Of a stretch of 64,000 nt of DNA, positions 37,612 through 45,632 are shown in pieces (positions within the stretch are counted from its first letter, which is position 1; the number at the start of each line of letters is the position of its first letter). Origin of the DNA: Sphingomonas abaci (GTDB lineage: Bacteria; Pseudomonadota; Alphaproteobacteria; Sphingomonadales; Sphingomonadaceae); assembly GCF_014199625.1 (NCBI RefSeq), contig NZ_JACHNY010000001.1, forward strand, positions 992,001 through 1,056,000, in the 5' to 3' direction. A program made the position numbers and the translations under genes. Below the pieces are notes generated by a model. That model was not told the DNA's origin and searched no databases. It was given only the letters and a program-made list of their open reading frames with translations.

Positions 37612-38553
37612 TCACCCCGCCGCCCGCGCCATCGCCACCACCGTGGCCCAGGCCGCGACCTCATCGTCGAACCGCTCGGTCACCACCAAATCACGGGCGA
37701 CGCCGTCCGCCACCGTCACTTCTCCCGCCCATTCGAAGGTGGCGTTTCCCGACAGGGTGACCATCCCGTCCTCGTCCGCCACGGCGCGCACCAGCCCACC
37801 CCGGTTGAGCACCGTCACTGGCCCGCCGAAGCGCTTGTGGCCGTTCAGGCATGCCGCATAGGTCGATGCCGCCATCGCGCTGCCGCAACTGTCGGTCAGT
37901 CCGACGCCGCGTTCGAACGTACGGACGAACAGCGAGTCCGCCCCTACCATCACGAAGCTGACATTGGCGCGGTTGGGCAGCCAGTCGGGCGCCGCCTCGC
38001 AGATCGTGCCGACGCGCACCAGTTCCGCCTCGTCGATCGCATCGACGAAGGTGACCAGATGCGGATTGGGGATGGCGACTGCGGTGAAGCGATGCGCGCC
38101 CAGCCCCGGCACTACCGCATCGACGATCCGCTCGCCCCCCGCCCGAAGCGGCCAGGCCGTGACGTCGAGCGACACCGGCCCCGCCGTCTCGCGCACCGTA
38201 TAGACGCCGGGCGCGACGTCGGGATCGCGGGCGGCGGTCGCGACCGAGCCGTTGAGCTGCACGCCGGCCGCATCCGTCCCCAACGCCTCGAACCCCAGTC
38301 GCGCCACGCAGCGCAGGCCGTTGAGGCAGGTTTCCGCCTCCGACCCGTCGCTATTGAACATGCGGAAGCCGATCGGCCGCTCCACCGTGCCGTCCGGCAT
38401 CAGCAACAGGCCGTCGCCGCCGACCGGCCCGGCCCGGTCCGCCAGCGCGCGCGCCACGCCGGCCCATTGCGCGTCGTCGAGCGTCAACCCCCGCGCGTCG
38501 ATCAGCGGGAAGTCGTTGCCCGAGCCGTGGCATTTGATGAAGGCGAAGCGCAT
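37612..38553 (-). CDS. Diaminopimelate epimerase family protein (DapF-like, variant motifs)
   Basis: This 313-residue cytoplasmic protein has the DapF two-lobed pattern: FIKCHGSGNDFPLID at the N-terminus, two catalytic cysteines (C76 in ETCLNGLRC and C223 in DSCGSAMAAS), and the ERGVGLT motif. DapF converts LL- to meso-diaminopimelate for lysine and peptidoglycan. Both cysteines are present. The substrate-contacting residues around them differ from the common forms (CGNG-xRC and ACGTGA become CLNGLRC and SCGSAM). It may be a true DapF of a divergent clade or a paralogue such as a proline racemase-like epimerase. No other dap gene is nearby. Confidence 0.8.
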   Translation of the reverse strand: MRFAFIKCHGSGNDFPLIDARGLTLDDAQWAGVARALADRAGPVGGDGLLLMPDGTVERPIGFRMFNSDGSEAETCLNGLRCVARLGFEALGTDAAGVQLNGSVATAARDPDVAPGVYTVRETAGPVSLDVTAWPLRAGGERIVDAVVPGLGAHRFTAVAIPNPHLVTFVDAIDEAELVRVGTICEAAPDWLPNRANVSFVMVGADSLFVRTFERGVGLTDSCGSAMAASTYAACLNGHKRFGGPVTVLNRGGLVRAVADEDGMVTLSGNATFEWAGEVTVADGVARDLVVTERFDDEVAAWATVVAMARAAG

Positions 38554-38596
38554 GAGCCGGCGGTGATCCTCTGGGTCCGCCGGCCCGTCGCCCGCG

Positions 38597-39061
38597 TCAC
38601 GTACAGCGATAATAGGTCGCGACCCGGTCCAGGGCCAGAGTCAGCACCAGCCGCCCCGCCCGCGCCGGCCAGCCCAGCGCCTGCTCGGCGACCGGCACCC
38701 CTTCCCCCGCACACACCACCCGCCACAATATGTCCGCCAGCCCGGGGCCGGCCGCCGCCACCGCTTCCTCGAACCGGCGTTTCGCGGCGATCTGCGCGCT
38801 GGTCGGGTCGTCGCGCTCGCCCCGGTCGCCATCGACCCGCTCGCCCCAGCGCATCGTCACCGAAGGGGCAAGCTGCGCCCGCTCCCAGTCGGCGCGCAGC
38901 CGCTCGCCCGCCGCGCATTGCCGCTCGTCCACCAGCCCGCGCGCCGCAAGCCAGTTGAGCGGCGATTCCGCCTGGTTCACCGTCACCTTGCGTCCGCGGG
39001 GGGGCCGCCCGCGCACCGCCACGCCCTGTCCATCCACCACCCGTTCGACCAGATCGCGCAT
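38597..39061 (-). CDS. DUF6456-domain protein
   Basis: This is a 154-residue soluble protein. The pattern AESPLNWLAARGLVDERQ, AAGERLRADWERAQLAPSVTMRW and AAAGPGLADILWRVVCAGEGV matches the DUF6456 group found in alphaproteobacteria, which is uncharacterised but often sits beside helix-turn-helix proteins. A helical DNA-binding role is possible but not shown. AAGAGG precedes the ATG closely. It is divergent from the XRE regulator at 39159, with a 97-base gap holding a small TAGGA...TCCTA inverted repeat (39120-39138). Confidence 0.75.
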   Translation of the reverse strand: MRDLVERVVDGQGVAVRGRPPRGRKVTVNQAESPLNWLAARGLVDERQCAAGERLRADWERAQLAPSVTMRWGERVDGDRGERDDPTSAQIAAKRRFEEAVAAAGPGLADILWRVVCAGEGVPVAEQALGWPARAGRLVLTLALDRVATYYRCT

Positions 39062-39158
39062 CGTGCCTCTTCCCTGCTCAGTTTCCATCCGAATCGGGCT
39101 TGCCACAATGGATGGTTTGTAGGACAGCCTTGATCCTATCTGGTTTTCGGAGACGGTC

Positions 39159-39710
39159 ATGATTACCTCGATCCGCGAGGTGCGCCGCGCCAAGGGACTG
39201 ACCCTGGACGATGTCGCGCGGGCTTGCGTGCCGCCGACCACGGCGCAGACGATCGGCCGGCTGGAGATGGGCACCCGCACCGTGTCGGTCGCCTGGCTCA
39301 ACCGCATCGCCGCCGCGCTGGAGGTGGAGGCGGCCGACCTGGTCCGCCTGCCCGATCGCAGCGACCTGCCGGTGGTCGCGGTGCTGACCGGCGGCGCGGC
39401 CAGCGCGCCGCGTCACGCCAGCGTAGTGACCTGCCCCCGCATCGACGCCGGCATGGTCGCGATCACCGTCGCCGGCGCCACGGGTGACTACCGCACCGGC
39501 GACCAGCTCTGGTGCGCAATGCTGACGCCCGATCGATTCGGGCAGGCAATGAACCGCGACGTGCTGATCCCGACGCCGGGGGGCGGCTTCCTGTTTGGTC
39601 GACTGGTTGCGCTCGACCCGCCGACGCTCCTGCCGACGGGCGAGGGCCTCCGCCCGGTCCAGCCACCGGCCTGGATGGCGATGCCGGTGCGCCTAATCCG
39701 GTCATTCTGA
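39159..39710 (+). CDS. XRE-family regulator with degenerate S24-like C-terminal domain
   Basis: This 183-residue protein has an N-terminal XRE helix-turn-helix (about 3-60: IREVRRAKGLTLDDVARAC, TIGRLEMGTRTVSVAWLNRIAAALEV). The C-terminal half resembles LexA/CI-like S24 domains in size and in GDQLW...GGGFLFGRLVAL, but the usual catalytic Ser is not evident, so self-cleavage is unlikely. It may repress itself and the divergent DUF6456 gene. The 97-base gap between the two is short enough for shared control. No prophage genes are around it. Confidence 0.78.
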   Translation: MITSIREVRRAKGLTLDDVARACVPPTTAQTIGRLEMGTRTVSVAWLNRIAAALEVEAADLVRLPDRSDLPVVAVLTGGAASAPRHASVVTCPRIDAGMVAITVAGATGDYRTGDQLWCAMLTPDRFGQAMNRDVLIPTPGGGFLFGRLVALDPPTLLPTGEGLRPVQPPAWMAMPVRLIRSF

Positions 39711-39748
39711 CACGGTCCTGACCGCATTTCACGCGAGGGCGCGCTCCC

Positions 39749-41032
39749 TCAACCCGGCCGCGTCTCGTTCATCCGCACCAGGACCGGCAACAGGCCCAGC
39801 GCGACCACCGCAATCATCAGCCCCGGCATCAGCGGCGATCCGGTCCAGGCGATCAGTCGGTGCGCGACATAAGGGGCCAGGCCGCCGAAGATCGCGGTGG
39901 CGCTGGTCACGCCCAGCGCCAGCCCGGTCAGCCGTCCCTCGCCGGGGAATTGCTCGGCGGTCGCCACGGCGCCGACCGCGCTGACGCCGCCGCCCAGCAT
40001 CGCCAGGATCATGGTGCCCAGCACCGCCAGCGCCAAGCCGCCGCTCGCCATCATCCCGAACAGCGCCGCCGGCAGCAGCGCCGCCGCGCCGCATAGGCCC
40101 AGCAACACCGGCCGCCGCCCGATCCGGTCGGTCAGCAGCCCGACCAGCGGCGTGACCAGCACCACGACCAACGCCGCGCCCGTCGACAGCCACAGCGCCA
40201 TTGCCTCGCCCACCCCGCCCGTCTCGGTCAGGAAGGCGGGGACATAGGTGATGCCGACATAATACGTGATCGAACCCAGCGCCGAGATGGCGAAGCCGCG
40301 CAGGATGCCGGTGCGATGCTGCGCCAGGCTCATGCGCAGGGGGTTGGCCGGCACGCTGCCCTGCCCGGCCTGCCGCTCGAACTCGGGCGATTCCTGCATC
40401 GTCGACCGCGCCAGCCAGACCGCCGCCGCCAGCCCCGCGCCGATCAGGAAGGGGATGCGCCAGCCCCATTGGTCCAGCGTCGCCACGCCCATCGCCCCGA
40501 CCGTCAGCGCCGCGACCGCCGCCGCCAGCAGCCCGCCGACCTCGCTGGCGGCGGCGGCGGTGGAGGTCACCAGCCCGCGTCGCTCCGGCCGTGCGCCCTC
40601 CAGCAGATAGGCCACGACGCCGGTATATTCGCCGCCAACCGAGAAGGCCATGACGCAGCGGAGCAGCAGCAGCAGCCAGCCCGCCGCCGGCCCGATCTGG
40701 TCGCGGGTCGGCAACAGCGCGGTCGCCAGCATCGCCGCCGTCATCACCGCCATCGACAGCAGCATCATCCGCCGCCGGCCATAGCGATCGCCGATATGGC
40801 CGAACGCGATCGCCCCCAGCGGGCGCATCAGATAGGCGAGCGCGAAACCCGCCAGCGTCGTCCCGACCGCCACCGCGCCGCCGCCATAGAAGACGCGCGA
40901 CAACACCGTGGCCAGGTAGAGATAGAGGGTGAAGTCGTACCATTCGACCACGGTCGACAGCGCCGCCACCGCCATCGACCGGCGCGACACGGAACCGGCC
41001 GGCGGCGACGGTGGCGAAGCGGCGGCGATCAC
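39749..41032 (-). CDS. MFS transporter, metabolite:H+ symporter (MHS) type
   Basis: This protein of about 427 residues has 12 predicted membrane spans. The first span region STVVEWYDFTLYLYLA and the loop GHIGDRYGRRRMM (cytoplasmic loop 2-3) are typical of the MHS family (ProP/KgtP/citrate-type symporters). A second copy of the motif appears as GLLTDRIGRRPVLL in the middle loop. A substrate such as a dicarboxylate, betaine or aromatic acid is possible but not predictable. The start is uncertain: GTG at 41032 or internal starts (ATG 40975). The upstream frame runs towards tRNA-Val and was not used. Confidence 0.85.
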   Translation of the reverse strand: MIAAASPPSPPAGSVSRRSMAVAALSTVVEWYDFTLYLYLATVLSRVFYGGGAVAVGTTLAGFALAYLMRPLGAIAFGHIGDRYGRRRMMLLSMAVMTAAMLATALLPTRDQIGPAAGWLLLLLRCVMAFSVGGEYTGVVAYLLEGARPERRGLVTSTAAAASEVGGLLAAAVAALTVGAMGVATLDQWGWRIPFLIGAGLAAAVWLARSTMQESPEFERQAGQGSVPANPLRMSLAQHRTGILRGFAISALGSITYYVGITYVPAFLTETGGVGEAMALWLSTGAALVVVLVTPLVGLLTDRIGRRPVLLGLCGAAALLPAALFGMMASGGLALAVLGTMILAMLGGGVSAVGAVATAEQFPGEGRLTGLALGVTSATAIFGGLAPYVAHRLIAWTGSPLMPGLMIAVVALGLLPVLVRMNETRPG

Positions 41033-41156
41033 CGCACCAGACCGGCGGGGAAAAAGGGATGAGTCATGCCCGGCTCCATCATGGCTGCACAGACCAACGA
41101 TCCAGATCAGGATCGGCCGCATCCGGACGCCACGGTCCGCCGGCATCCGGTGCGGT

Positions 41157-41232
41157 TGGTGGGCGCTGACGGGCTCGAACCGCCGACCCTCTCGGTGTAA
41201 ACGAGATGCTCTACCAACTGAGCTAAGCGCCC
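41157..41232 (-). tRNA. tRNA-Val (anticodon TAC)
   Basis: Read on the minus strand, acceptor GGGCGCT pairs with AGCGCCC. The D-arm is GCTC...GAGC, and the anticodon stem TCTCG/CGAGA has loop TTTACAC (anticodon TAC). The T-arm has GGTTCGAGCC, and A73 plus an encoded CCA end the gene. The start GGGCGCTTAGCTCAGTTGG is a standard tRNA-Val pattern. Confidence 0.95.
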
Positions 41233-41557
41233 CATCTCCGGGAAACCGCCGAATAGCGTGGTTTTCGGCGGCTGCAAGACCTGTTGTTCGGCGTGGGTCG
41301 ATGATCCGGTGGCGAAGTGGGCGTGTCGATCAACCTGACCAGGACGCGAAAAGCCTTCGCATGCCTGTCCCGGCTTGTCGCTCAATCCATCCATCCAGCT
41401 AGCCGGCGAAGACGGCGTCATACGGACTTCGGCGACGTGGAGACTTTTACAACGATCTCCCGTTATGGAGAACAGACTTGCTTGCTGGTGCTCGTCCGGC
41501 GCTGGAAGGGGTGCGACGGCGCATGAGCGCGAGGACTTACATCTTGCCAGGTTCCCC
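41233..41557. other. Intergenic region, 325 bp, with one stem-loop
   Basis: The gap lies between tRNA-Val (minus) and the diguanylate cyclase (plus). A perfect 8-bp stem CCGCCGAA/TTCGGCGG with a 10-base loop is at 41246-41271, just upstream of the tRNA 5' end. No convincing gene is seen in the rest. Confidence 0.5.
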
Positions 41558-42835
41558 ATGCCGCTGACGCTCCATCCGCCGGTGGTCGATCCGCCCGTGA
41601 TCACCGAAGCGCTTCGCCAAATCGAAGCCGAGGGGCTGTGGGAGGAAGTCAACGGCCGCTGCACCGGCGTCATCCGTCGCGCCCCGTTGTCCCCAGCCCT
41701 CGCCAGGATCGTGCGGCTGGTGACCTGGTCGGAGAATCGCCGGATCGCGCTCGGCTGGTTCCGCAACGTCACGATCATCCTGTGGCTGACCATGCCCTTC
41801 GACTATATCGTCGCGCCCCGTGCATTGCCCGCCATCGTGCTGGGACACGGCCTGCTGACGACGATCGCCTATCTCCTCGCGCGGCGGGCTTGGCAGGAGA
41901 TCGGCCATGAACGGTGGCAGGGCCTGACCGCCTGCCTGTTCACCGCCATCGTGATGCTGGCGGCCGTGGTCACCGGCTCGCAACTCGGCGGGCAGGATTT
42001 CGAGCGGCTGATGAACATCGCCTTTTTCGGGCTGGCGGTGGGGCTCGTGCTGCTGCCGCTCAGCCTGCGCTGGACGGCCTGGACCGCGGTCGTGCTCAAC
42101 GCCGCCTTCCTGGCGAGCCAATATCTCAATCCGGCCGTCACCACCGCATCGGGGCTGCTCTACACGCTCTACTTCGGCTTTCTGAGCATGGCGATGCTCT
42201 ACACGCGGATGCACATGATCCGGCGACAGGTCCGCGCCACGCTGTCGCGGCTCAGCGAGACCCGATACCGCCACATGCTGGTGCAGGCCTATGACCGGCT
42301 GCGCTGGATGGCGACGACCGACTCGCTCACCGGCCTGCGCAACCGACCGGCGATGAGCGACGCTTTCACCCGCCTGGTCAGGGAGATGCCGGCCGATGCG
42401 CCGCTGTCGGTCGCGATGATCGACATCGACGATTTCAAGCGGTTGAACGACAGCCTGGGCCATGCGGCGGGCGACCAGGCCTTGCAGGCGATGGGCACGC
42501 TGCTGCAGGACCTCGCCGTCGCGCACGGCGCGATCTGCGGCCGGATCGGCGGCGAGGAGTTCCTGGTCCTGCTGCCGGGGACGGCGCAGGCGGCGGCCCG
42601 GGAGCGCATCACGACGCTGATGCAGGCGCTCGCCGCGCGCGCCATCCCCAATCCGGGCTCGCGCATCGCCACGCATGTCACGCTCAGCGCGGGCATCGTC
42701 TCGACCAGCGAGGCCGGTGGGCACGGGCTGGAGACATTGATGCGCGCGGCGGATCAGGCGCTCTATGCCGCCAAGCGGGCCGGGCGGAACCGGATCATGT
42801 CGGCGGACCTGCCGCCCTTCGCCATCATGGTCTGA
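41558..42835 (+). CDS. Membrane diguanylate cyclase (GGDEF)
   Basis: This 425-residue enzyme makes cyclic di-GMP. The N-terminal half has about six hydrophobic spans (residues ~55-235), then a linker helix. The GGDEF domain runs from about 255 with DSLTGLRNRPAM, MIDIDDFKRLNDSLGHAAGDQAL and the active GGEEF at 331-335. The usual RxxD inhibitory site just before GGEEF is replaced (AHGA), so product inhibition is probably absent. The transmembrane sensor domain is not recognised, so its signal is unknown. The ATG at 41558 is the first with a sensible ribosome-binding site (CCAGG). Confidence 0.9.
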   Translation: MPLTLHPPVVDPPVITEALRQIEAEGLWEEVNGRCTGVIRRAPLSPALARIVRLVTWSENRRIALGWFRNVTIILWLTMPFDYIVAPRALPAIVLGHGLLTTIAYLLARRAWQEIGHERWQGLTACLFTAIVMLAAVVTGSQLGGQDFERLMNIAFFGLAVGLVLLPLSLRWTAWTAVVLNAAFLASQYLNPAVTTASGLLYTLYFGFLSMAMLYTRMHMIRRQVRATLSRLSETRYRHMLVQAYDRLRWMATTDSLTGLRNRPAMSDAFTRLVREMPADAPLSVAMIDIDDFKRLNDSLGHAAGDQALQAMGTLLQDLAVAHGAICGRIGGEEFLVLLPGTAQAAARERITTLMQALAARAIPNPGSRIATHVTLSAGIVSTSEAGGHGLETLMRAADQALYAAKRAGRNRIMSADLPPFAIMV

Positions 42836-42884
42836 CGCAGGAAGCAGAGGCGGAGGAGGCGACCGCCCCCTCCGCCCCCTCCGC

Positions 42885-44444
42885 TCAGCGGATGTCGAGC
42901 ATCACCACCGACTTGGGCGGCAAGGTCACGGTCAGACGGCCATCGGCCAGCGTCGCGCCGGTGAAGGCGGCCGGCACCACCGCACCCGGCGCGTCGAACG
43001 TGTTGTGCGCGTCCATCGTCGGCGCGGTCAGGATGCGGCCGGTCACGCCAGCGCCGGTCACGCCGGTCAGCGCCACCGTCACGGTCGCCGGCTGGTTCGG
43101 GTCGACATTGGTCAGGCCCATATGCACCGCGCCGTCGGTGCCGCGCACCGCGCTGGCGCTCACCGCCTTCAGCGTCCACTCGTTCTTGTTGTACCAGCGC
43201 GACTGCACGTCGACCGGCAGGACGACGCCGTCCTGATAGTCCTTGTACAGGTCGAACACCCAATAGGTCGGCGTCTTCACCATGCGGTTGCCGTCGGTCA
43301 GCATCATCGCCTGGAGCACGTTGATCATCTGCGCGATGTTGGCGCCGCGCAGGCGATCGGTATGCCGGGCGAAGATGTCGAAGTTCAGACTGGTGACCAG
43401 CGCGTCGCGCAGCGAGTTCTGCTGGTAGAGGAAGCCGGGATGGCTGCCCGGCTCCTGATCGTACCAGGTACCCCATTCGTCGACCAGCAGGGCCACGCGC
43501 TTCTTGGGATCATATTTGTCCATGATCGCCGAATGGCGCGTGACCAGCTCCTCCATCTTCACCGTCTTGGCCAGGGTGCGCGCCCACTGGTCCTCGTCGA
43601 AGCCGGTCGCCGCGCCCTTATGCTCCCACTGATAGGGAATGGTGTAGTAATGGACGCCGATGCCGTCGAACTGCGCGCCGGCGTCGCGCATCATCACCTC
43701 GGTCCAGTTATAGTCCTCCGAATTGGCGCCGCTCGCGATCTTCATCACCTTCTGCCCCTCGGGCATCTTGATGAAGGTGGAATAGCGACGCGTCACGTCG
43801 GCGGCATATTCGGCGCGCATGTTTCCGCCGCAGCCCCACAGCTCGTTGCCGATGCCGAACATCGACAGTTTCCACGGCGCCTTGCGACCGTTCGCGGCGC
43901 GCTCCTTGGCCAGGCTCGATCCGGTCGGCGAGGTCATGTACTCGACCCATTCCGCCAGCTCATAGGGCGGTGCGCTGCCGACATTGCCGGAGACATAGGG
44001 CTCGGCGCCGACCAGCTCCGAATAGTTCATGAACTCGTTGGTGCCGAAGCTGTTGTCCTCCGTCACCCCGCCCCAGTTGGTGTTGACCTTGACCTTGCGC
44101 CGGGCCTGCGGGCCGACGCCTTCGCGCCAGTGATATTCGTCGGCGAAGCAGCCGCCCGGCCAGCGGATGACGGGCGTGCGGATCGCCTTCAGCGCGTCGA
44201 TCACGTCGCGCCGATAGCCATCGACATTGGGAATCCTGCTGCCCTTGCCGACCCAGATGCCGCCATAGATGCCGGTGCCCAGATGCTCGGCGAACTGGCC
44301 GAACAGCCTGCGGTCGAACTTGGGCGCGGGGGTGTCGCCGTGCACCGTCACCACATTCTCGCCCGCCGGAGCGGCCATGGGCGCTTGCGCGATGGCGGGT
44401 GCGGCCAGCGCGAGCGCCAGCGCACTGAAGATCATTCGCTTCAT
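42885..44444 (-). CDS. Secreted alpha-L-arabinofuranosidase (GH51)
   Basis: This 519-residue exported enzyme has a signal peptide (MKRMIFSALALALAAPAIAQ). The catalytic domain has the GH51 hallmarks: FGQFAEHLGTGIYGGIWVG, the acid/base Glu in GIGNELWGCGG (about E201), HYYTIP, and the nucleophile Glu in LVDEWGTWYD (about E323). The C-terminal beta-sandwich follows and ends VVMLDIR. It would remove arabinose from plant hemicellulose or pectin. I chose the second of two adjacent ATGs because the GGAG site is then five bases away. It is divergent from the FCD/GntR regulator at 44712, with a palindromic operator between, so it is probably repressed by that protein. Confidence 0.93.
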   Translation of the reverse strand: MKRMIFSALALALAAPAIAQAPMAAPAGENVVTVHGDTPAPKFDRRLFGQFAEHLGTGIYGGIWVGKGSRIPNVDGYRRDVIDALKAIRTPVIRWPGGCFADEYHWREGVGPQARRKVKVNTNWGGVTEDNSFGTNEFMNYSELVGAEPYVSGNVGSAPPYELAEWVEYMTSPTGSSLAKERAANGRKAPWKLSMFGIGNELWGCGGNMRAEYAADVTRRYSTFIKMPEGQKVMKIASGANSEDYNWTEVMMRDAGAQFDGIGVHYYTIPYQWEHKGAATGFDEDQWARTLAKTVKMEELVTRHSAIMDKYDPKKRVALLVDEWGTWYDQEPGSHPGFLYQQNSLRDALVTSLNFDIFARHTDRLRGANIAQMINVLQAMMLTDGNRMVKTPTYWVFDLYKDYQDGVVLPVDVQSRWYNKNEWTLKAVSASAVRGTDGAVHMGLTNVDPNQPATVTVALTGVTGAGVTGRILTAPTMDAHNTFDAPGAVVPAAFTGATLADGRLTVTLPPKSVVMLDIR

Positions 44445-44587
44445 CATATCTCCGTCGCGCGGGGGCCCCGCGCCTGTTCGGGGGTGGTGCCGATGTCGGC
44501 GGAAATCCGGGACGGGGCGGACGATGCCGCCGGATCGATCAGGCCAGTCGCGTGCCGACGCATGAAATTTCCTCTCCCTTTCCGACT

Positions 44588-44600
44588 CTTGTCAGACAAG
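44588..44600. promoter_or_regulatory. Palindrome CTTGTCAGACAAG, likely GntR/FCD operator
   Basis: This 13-bp palindrome (arms CTTGTC/GACAAG around a central A) lies in the 267-bp gap between the divergent arabinofuranosidase and the FCD/GntR gene. TTGTC-x-GACAA resembles the TTGT-N-ACAA symmetry of many GntR/FadR-subfamily operators. Its position at 112 bases before the regulator start allows control of both genes. Confidence 0.65.
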
Positions 44601-44711
44601 CTGTCGGCGAGGTCAAGCGCGATGACCATGGTCTCGCCGTCCTGCCGAACGGGTCGCTTGCGAAAGGGTACGGACTGGGCCTAGGTTTCCGGGAAATCAG
44701 AGGATGATCGA

Positions 44712-45470
44712 ATGGCGGCCGGCAAGCGGGCACAACCCGCGCATATCTCGCTTGCGCGGCAGATCGGCGTGGCGATCGTCACCGGCACCCATGCGCCGGG
44801 CAGCGTCCTGCCCGGCGAGATCGAGCTCGCCGACCGGCTGGGCGTGTCGCGCAGCGTGATCCGCGAGTCGCTGCGGATGCTGGCGGCCAAGGGGCTGGTG
44901 GAAAGCAAGCCCAAGGCCGGCACGCGGGTGCGCGAGCGCGCCGATTGGAACCTGCTCGACCCCGAACTGCTCGGCTGGATGCTGGAGGGGGCGCCGCCGG
45001 TCCCCTTCGTGCGCAGCCTGTTCCAGTTGCGCATGATCGTCGAGCCGGCGGCGGCCGAGCTCGCCGCGCTCGGCCGCACCGCGCGCCAGCTCGCCCGGCT
45101 GGGCCATGCCCTGCAGGAGATGGAGACGCACGGCCTTGGCACCGATGCCGGCCGCGCGGCGGATCGGACCTTCCATGCGGTGATCCTGGAGGCGACGGGC
45201 AACGAGCTCTTGGTCAGCCTGTCGGCGAGCATCGCCGCGGCGGTGCACTGGACGACCTTCTTCAAATATCGCAGCGCCCGGCCGCCGCGCGACCCGATCC
45301 CGCAGCATCAGGCCTTGTTCGAGGCGATCGCGCAGGGCGATCCCGCCGCCGCCCGCCTCGCCACCGCCGAACTGGTCGAGCAGGCGCGGATCGATACCGA
45401 AGCCTCGATCGAGGAGGGCCAGCTGGCGCTCGCGCCGCCGGGGCGGGCCAACGGCGCGGCGCGGGAATAG
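44712..45470 (+). CDS. FadR-subfamily (GntR/FCD) transcriptional regulator
   Basis: This 252-residue protein has a winged helix-turn-helix (about 12-77: IAVAIVTG-type helix, GSVLPGEIELADRLGVSRSVIRESLRMLAAKGLVESKPKAGTRVRER). The FCD ligand domain (about 95-230) has LFQLRMIVEPAAAELAA, DRTFHAVILEATGNELL, and IPQHQALFEAIAQGDPAAAR, the His residues likely binding a metal and a small acid or sugar ligand. It is divergent from the GH51 arabinofuranosidase, suggesting regulation by an arabinose-derived or other sugar-acid signal. The palindrome at 44588-44600 is its probable operator. Confidence 0.88.
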   Translation: MAAGKRAQPAHISLARQIGVAIVTGTHAPGSVLPGEIELADRLGVSRSVIRESLRMLAAKGLVESKPKAGTRVRERADWNLLDPELLGWMLEGAPPVPFVRSLFQLRMIVEPAAAELAALGRTARQLARLGHALQEMETHGLGTDAGRAADRTFHAVILEATGNELLVSLSASIAAAVHWTTFFKYRSARPPRDPIPQHQALFEAIAQGDPAAARLATAELVEQARIDTEASIEEGQLALAPPGRANGAARE

Positions 45471-45502
45471 CGGCGCTCCGGCGCGCGCGAAGGCGGGACG
45501 CT

Positions 45503-45541
45503 TGCCGTTCTTGTTCGCGGGCGAAGGCGGGGGTCCAGTCG
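45503..45541. repeat. Degenerate REP-like element
   Basis: TTCGCGGGCGAAGGCGGG followed by GGTCCAGTCGGG resembles one half of the paired elements at 28195-28293 and 31086-31187, with a GCGAAGGC core. It is single and partly decayed, in the 162-base gap between the GntR gene and the convergent phospholipase-like gene. The C-rich complement could act as a weak hairpin. Confidence 0.45.
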
Positions 45542-45632
45542 GGAAGGATGGCGACGCCGCCGCAGCGCTTGATCACCAAAGCCTTTCCGACCGAACCCGG
45601 CCGCCGCCGGGGACCCCGCCCGGTGGATCAGG

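Noticed and set aside
41246..41271. Stem-loop as attenuator for the diguanylate cyclase
   Set aside because: It lies nearly 300 bases from the start, has no T-run or leader peptide, and may simply belong to the tRNA-Val 5' flank.
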